This document shows, in pieces, positions 60,424 to 64,000 of a stretch of DNA of 64,000 bases. The stretch lies in NCBI RefSeq assembly GCF_005876985.1, contig NZ_VAHD01000003.1:558001-622000 (forward strand), read 5' to 3'. Below the pieces are notes generated by a model. It was not told the origin of the DNA, ran no database searches, and worked only from the letters and a program-made list of their open reading frames with translations. Position 1 is the first letter of the stretch. Each line of letters starts with the position of its first letter. A program made the translations under genes and the position numbers. The DNA comes from Rhodoferax bucti. GTDB lineage: Bacteria > Pseudomonadota > Gammaproteobacteria > Burkholderiales > Burkholderiaceae_C.

Positions 60424-63134
60424 GCCTGGCTCCAAAAGTCCTTGCGGCACAAGCCGCGCGCCTGGCAGTAGTCGCAAGCCGCCCCTTCGCCCAAAGCAGG
60501 CAAGGCATGGCCTTGGGCGATGCGCTCCATGTCAGCCACGATGCCCTCAATCAGTGCGTCCCGCGCTGCCAGGATGTCTTTTTGTTCTGCCAATTCGGTG
60601 CCCTCGCGCTCGCCCACATTGATATAGGCCGCGCGCAAGGAGTCCTCGGGCAGCAGGGCCGCGTAGAAAGCGATTTGGGTGTCTTCCAGCGCATTTTTTA
60701 CCCGCGCCTTGGTTTTGGCGGATGGCTCGGTTTTGTAGTCCAGCACCATGAGCCCGCCACCGGCTTCGCCCGCCGTTGCACGGTCCGTGCGGTCGATGCG
60801 GCCGACCAGCGTGGTCGTACCCACCACCTGGGTGTGCGCGGTTTCGCCGCTGCTGAACGTCCAGCCCTGGGCCTCGTGCTTATCGAGCCATTGCAAATAG
60901 CCCTCGCGCACCTGCGGCCAGGCGGCCTCAAAGGGCAGAAATTCGCCTTCGGGCAAGTGCATGGTGGCCGTGACTTCTTCCGCTACGCGCTGCAGCAAGG
61001 CGGAGCGCGCACTGCGATCTGCGCACGGCGACTCGGCCAAGCTGGCATGAAATTGCTGCAGCACCGCGTGCAACCAAACGCCAAAATCCCGCTTGTCGAC
61101 CTCCGCATCCAACTCGTCCACCGATTTGAGGCCCAGCTGGCGCAATGCAAAAAAGCGGTAGGGGCAGGTCCGCAAATCGTCATAGCCGCTTGCCGAGAGT
61201 TGGGTGACCGGCAAGCGGTCTCCGCACGGCATAGGTGCCAGTGCCGGGACCGCAGCGATTTCCCGCAACACACGCGGGTCGTGCGGCGGCGGCCCGTCGT
61301 GCAGCAACAGTTGCAGCGATTGCACCAGTGCACTGGGGGCGATGTGCTCGCCCGCATCGTCGCTGGTGCGCCACAGCACGTCACACGCCGGCGCACGCAA
61401 AGCCTGCCCCCAGGACGCCCGCAGGCGGGCCTCCAGCGCCTGCCGTGATGGCATGCCCAAGGCCGCGCGCTGGGTGGGCGTCCACAAGCCGGCAGGCTCG
61501 GGGGACGGCGGCAGGCGCACCTCATCGCAACCGGCCAGCACTACGGCGGCAAAGGGGCGGGCCAACATCTGGCTCATGGGCAGGATGACGACCTGCTCTT
61601 CGTCCGGGTACGGCGGCTGAAAGCTGTGCGCCTCCAGCACCTGGTTCACCCAGGCGGTAAAAGCGGGCAAATCGCGTCGGGTGCCGGCCCACAAGGCCGC
61701 TTCGGTGTACTCCGCCCAGGCTTGGGGCTCCGGCGGCACCAGGCGCAACGCGGACAGCAGGCTGGCCCCGGCCTCATCCGCGCCCAGCGGCTCCCACAAG
61801 CCGGAGTCCACCAGCGCGGATTGCAGCGCAACCAACCACGCCGGCAGGGTGCGTGTGCCCTGAAGCTTGGCGCGGATCGCTTCGATGCGGGCGCAGTGGG
61901 CACGCAACACTTCAGATGTGCGAATGGCCGTGTGGCCGGGCACCTGCCGCCAGTCCCGCACTTGCTCTTTGCGCAGCAGCTGCTCCAGTGCCTGCATGTC
62001 CGGCTGGAGTGCGGGCGTGAGCTTGAAGGCATTCAGCACAGCGTCCGTGCTGGCATTCCACACCGAGGCTTTGAGCACAGCCATGAGTGCGGCGCCTGCC
62101 CGGCTGGTCGAGAGCTTCCAGCCGTTTTCATCCCGCATGGCAATGCCTGCACCCTCCAACATCGCACGCACCCGTCGCGTCAGCGCCCGGTCCGAGGACA
62201 CCAAGGCCACGGGAAACCTGTCTGCAGCCACATGCGCCATGGCACAGGCCGCAGCACGCTGGGCTTCGTCCTCTGCGTCTTGGCATGCATGGAAATGCAG
62301 CACCGATGGCAACGCTGTCTCCACAAGCGTAGCGCTCCCGAGTACAGGGGAGGCTCCTAGGTCATCCTCCGCCGGCTCCAAAGAGGCATCCAGCATAAAG
62401 AGCCGTGCCCAGCTGCCCCAATGGGCCTGCAGCGCAGTGGCGACCGGGTCCACGGCTAGGCCTTGTACCAGCGCAATTGCATCCCAGGCATCGGGGGCAG
62501 CGTCTTCGAACAACACATCGGTATCGAAAGCCGAGACGGCGGCCCACTCCACGGCCACCTGGAGCACGCGGGCTTCCCACGCCAGCGCGGGGCCATCCAT
62601 GCCTGCGGCCAGGCTGCGCCTTGCCTCCTGGGCCCACGCGCTGCGCCCCTGCGGTCCCGCCGCAGCCGCATAAGGGGCCAACTGGTGCGCCGTCTCCACC
62701 AACAAACCTGCCAAGCCCGCGGGGTCCGGCATGCCACTGCCGGCCAGAAGGTGTTGCGCAGTCAAGGTATCCAAGGCCACATCAAAGCTGATGTCGGTGG
62801 CCTGCAATGTGCGGTCGCCCAGAGAGGCCAGCCAGTTAGACGTGGTTTCAAACCGGGGGGCGAACCCTTGCGCACAGTGCTGCGACCAGACGCGGCGCGC
62901 CAGCGGCAAGAGCTGCGCATACGGCAGAAGCACCAACGTGCGCCCCGGGTGAATGCCCTCTGAGGTCATCCACTGCTGCAAACGGGCGATCAAGCCGGAG
63001 GCCGGGTCCGACCAGAGCGCCATTGCCGGGTGATCGGGAGGGTACTGAAAGGCCCGCAAGGCCGGGGCAGTATCGTTTTTGGCTATGCCGGCGATAGCCT
63101 GCGGCAGGGCGTGGGGGGACTTGGTTTCTGTCAC
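60420..63134 (-). CDS. AddB-like PD-(D/E)xK nuclease with Fe-S cysteines
   Basis: 904-residue AddB-type subunit. The N-terminal two thirds are a degenerate helicase-like scaffold (LVLLPYAQLLPLARRV; a Walker A is lacking). The C-terminal nuclease (about residues 650-904) has GRIDRTD and LMVLDYKTEPS. Four cysteines typical of the AddB iron-sulfur staple are visible: one in DLRTCPYRFFALRQLG and three in CDYCQARGLC. Length is shorter than B. subtilis AddB (about 1166) but usual for proteobacterial relatives. It starts at a GTG, divergent from trxA by 46 bases. Confidence 0.88.
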   Translation of the reverse strand: MTETKSPHALPQAIAGIAKNDTAPALRAFQYPPDHPAMALWSDPASGLIARLQQWMTSEGIHPGRTLVLLPYAQLLPLARRVWSQHCAQGFAPRFETTSNWLASLGDRTLQATDISFDVALDTLTAQHLLAGSGMPDPAGLAGLLVETAHQLAPYAAAAGPQGRSAWAQEARRSLAAGMDGPALAWEARVLQVAVEWAAVSAFDTDVLFEDAAPDAWDAIALVQGLAVDPVATALQAHWGSWARLFMLDASLEPAEDDLGASPVLGSATLVETALPSVLHFHACQDAEDEAQRAAACAMAHVAADRFPVALVSSDRALTRRVRAMLEGAGIAMRDENGWKLSTSRAGAALMAVLKASVWNASTDAVLNAFKLTPALQPDMQALEQLLRKEQVRDWRQVPGHTAIRTSEVLRAHCARIEAIRAKLQGTRTLPAWLVALQSALVDSGLWEPLGADEAGASLLSALRLVPPEPQAWAEYTEAALWAGTRRDLPAFTAWVNQVLEAHSFQPPYPDEEQVVILPMSQMLARPFAAVVLAGCDEVRLPPSPEPAGLWTPTQRAALGMPSRQALEARLRASWGQALRAPACDVLWRTSDDAGEHIAPSALVQSLQLLLHDGPPPHDPRVLREIAAVPALAPMPCGDRLPVTQLSASGYDDLRTCPYRFFALRQLGLKSVDELDAEVDKRDFGVWLHAVLQQFHASLAESPCADRSARSALLQRVAEEVTATMHLPEGEFLPFEAAWPQVREGYLQWLDKHEAQGWTFSSGETAHTQVVGTTTLVGRIDRTDRATAGEAGGGLMVLDYKTEPSAKTKARVKNALEDTQIAFYAALLPEDSLRAAYINVGEREGTELAEQKDILAARDALIEGIVADMERIAQGHALPALGEGAACDYCQARGLCRKDFWSQA

Positions 63135-63180
63135 AATGCCGCCACTTTAGCTGCATTAGCACTCTTCCAAAGGAACCACC

Positions 63181-63513
63181 ATGGCCAGCGAACTCATCAA
63201 ACACGTAACCGACGCCACATTTGAAGCCGATGTGTTGCAGTCTGACCAACCTATCCTGGTGGACTACTGGGCCGAGTGGTGCGGCCCTTGCAAAATGATT
63301 GCCCCCATCTTGGACGAAGTGTCTGCCACTTACGAAGGCAAACTGCAAATCGCCAAGATGAATGTGGACGAAAACCGCGACATTCCTGCCAAGTTCGGCA
63401 TCCGCGGCATCCCTACCCTGATGTTGTTCAAAGGCGGCCAATTGGCTGCTACCAAGGTGGGCGCATTGAGCAAAGCGCAACTCACTGCCTTCATTGACCA
63501 ACAACTGGCCTGA
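63181..63513 (+). CDS. trxA: Thioredoxin 1
   Basis: 110-residue cytoplasmic thioredoxin with the active site WCGPCK (near residue 34), VDYWAEWC upstream and the cis-Pro loop [14 protein letters not shown]. It keeps protein disulfides reduced and serves ribonucleotide reductase and others. AAAGGAACC precedes the ATG. It is followed by rho 218 bases on, an order common in proteobacteria. Confidence 0.97.
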   Translation: MASELIKHVTDATFEADVLQSDQPILVDYWAEWCGPCKMIAPILDEVSATYEGKLQIAKMNVDENRDIPAKFGIRGIPTLMLFKGGQLAATKVGALSKAQLTAFIDQQLA

Positions 63514-63529
63514 TCCGCCGCTAGCCCCT

Positions 63530-63556
63530 GCGACCGTGACACTGCAGCACGGTCGC
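63530..63556 (+). terminator. Stem-loop after trxA
   Basis: GCGACCGTG (63530-63538) and CACGGTCGC (63548-63556) form a perfect 9-bp stem with a 9-base loop, followed by AATTTCC. The U-tract is weak, so termination may be partial. Confidence 0.6.
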
Positions 63557-63731
63557 AATTTCCTGTCATAATATTTGTGTTCACCCGCCGGATTGAAGGC
63601 GGTCAGCCAGATCAGGCTCCGGACACCGAGGCCAAGCACACGGTCTTGCCTCACTCCCCACTCCCCAGATTTTTGAACCACCACTGGTTTCTTTGCCGAT
63701 TTCCGGTTAACGCCCTGACGGGACCCACTCC
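63557..63731 (+). promoter_or_regulatory. rho promoter and long untranslated leader
   Basis: A 175-base leader region precedes rho. A -10-like CATAAT/TAATAT lies at 63567-63574, with no clear -35. A small hairpin CCGCC/GGCGG follows at about 63585-63602; the rest is C-rich and unstructured, the kind of sequence Rho itself binds. Autoregulation by Rho is known in E. coli; here it is inference. Confidence 0.35.
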
Positions 63732-64000
63732 ATGCATTTAAACGAACTCAAAGCACTGCACGTGTCCGAAGTGCTCAAGCAAGCTGAAGAACTTGAGATT
63801 GAAAACACCGGCCGCATGCGCAAGCAGGAGCTGATGTTCGCCATCATCAAGAAGCGGGCCCGTGCGGGCGAGCAGATCATTGCGGATGGCGTGCTGGAAA
63901 TCCTGCCGGATGGCTTCGGCTTCCTGCGCAGCCCCGACACGAGCTATACCGCCAGCACGGATGACATCTACATCAGCCCCAGCCAGGTGCGCCGCTTCAA
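63732..64000 (+). CDS. rho: Transcription termination factor Rho (partial, C-terminus off the window)
   Basis: The first 89 codons of Rho, cut by the window end. The N-terminal domain [20 protein letters not shown] and the RNA-binding cold-shock-like domain's beginning ([17 protein letters not shown], then [13 protein letters not shown]) match Rho closely. Rho is the hexameric RNA helicase that ends transcription. The start ATG lies downstream of a 175-base leader. Confidence 0.96.
   Translation, partial: MHLNELKALHVSEVLKQAEELEIENTGRMRKQELMFAIIKKRARAGEQIIADGVLEILPDGFGFLRSPDTSYTASTDDIYISPSQVRRF

Noticed and set aside
57691..60471. 926-codon open frame on the + strand
   Set aside because: Mirror of the AddA-like helicase gene; no recognisable domain. 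Similar mirror frames over matB, ilvD, acs, ilvI, nadE and mltD were dropped for the same reason.

Overview
This window looks like ordinary chromosome from a betaproteobacterium of the order Burkholderiales, most likely a Comamonadaceae member of the Rhodoferax/Polaromonas/Acidovorax type. That assignment is an inference. It rests on gene content and order (a malonate cluster matR-matA-Bug-enoyl-CoA hydratase-matB, aat-bpt, nadE-glnB, an ECF sigma factor with DUF3619 and DUF3106 proteins, trxA-rho), a small Trp-rich membrane protein of a Burkholderiales type, and GC-rich codon use. Genes are tightly packed. I found no stretch over 300 bases without a gene, and no rRNA, CRISPR array, insertion sequence, integrase or prophage.

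Layout. 1-2902: 5' part of a large multi-PAS hybrid histidine kinase running off the left edge. 3043-8792: leftward malonate-use operon with a palindromic operator candidate. 8869-16929: lgt, ilvD, a small membrane protein, a cytochrome c, acs, and class I fumarase with murI. 16941-19558: tRNA-Arg(TCT), tRNA-Pro(TGG), aat, bpt and an IclR regulator. 19616-26906: pbpG, leuA, pssA and the branched-chain operon ilvI-ilvN-ilvC, all leftward. 27199-29883: ECF sigma factor, DUF3619, DUF3106, RDD protein and diacylglycerol kinase. 29917-39390: nadE-glnB, a GNAT-like protein, a chemoreceptor, an alpha/beta hydrolase, and soluble plus membrane pyrophosphatases. 39544-45009: a four-gene sensory locus (LuxR-type regulator, hybrid kinase, periplasmic binding protein, TonB-dependent receptor). 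45104-53651: moaA, rnhA, a methyltransferase, gloB, mltD, a MAPEG protein, recR, a YbaB protein, dnaX and the 4.5S RNA gene. 53686-64000: a diguanylate cyclase, an AddAB-like helicase/nuclease operon with a flavoprotein, trxA, and the start of rho.

Two things stand out. First, a dispersed element with a fixed 43-bp core occurs 11 times. Every copy has the same internal spacing and all lie in the same orientation on the + strand. Eight copies sit inside genes of both strands and are always read in the single open frame for that strand, so they add a recurring peptide to unrelated proteins. Five copies show fully paired first stems with three different base-pair combinations. Second, 39544-45009 looks like a signalling chain across the envelope: an outer-membrane receptor, a binding protein with no transporter partners, a hybrid kinase and a LuxR-type regulator. 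A nine-A run in dnaX, at the boundary between its conserved part and its tail, also looks like a slippage site for making a short gamma subunit.
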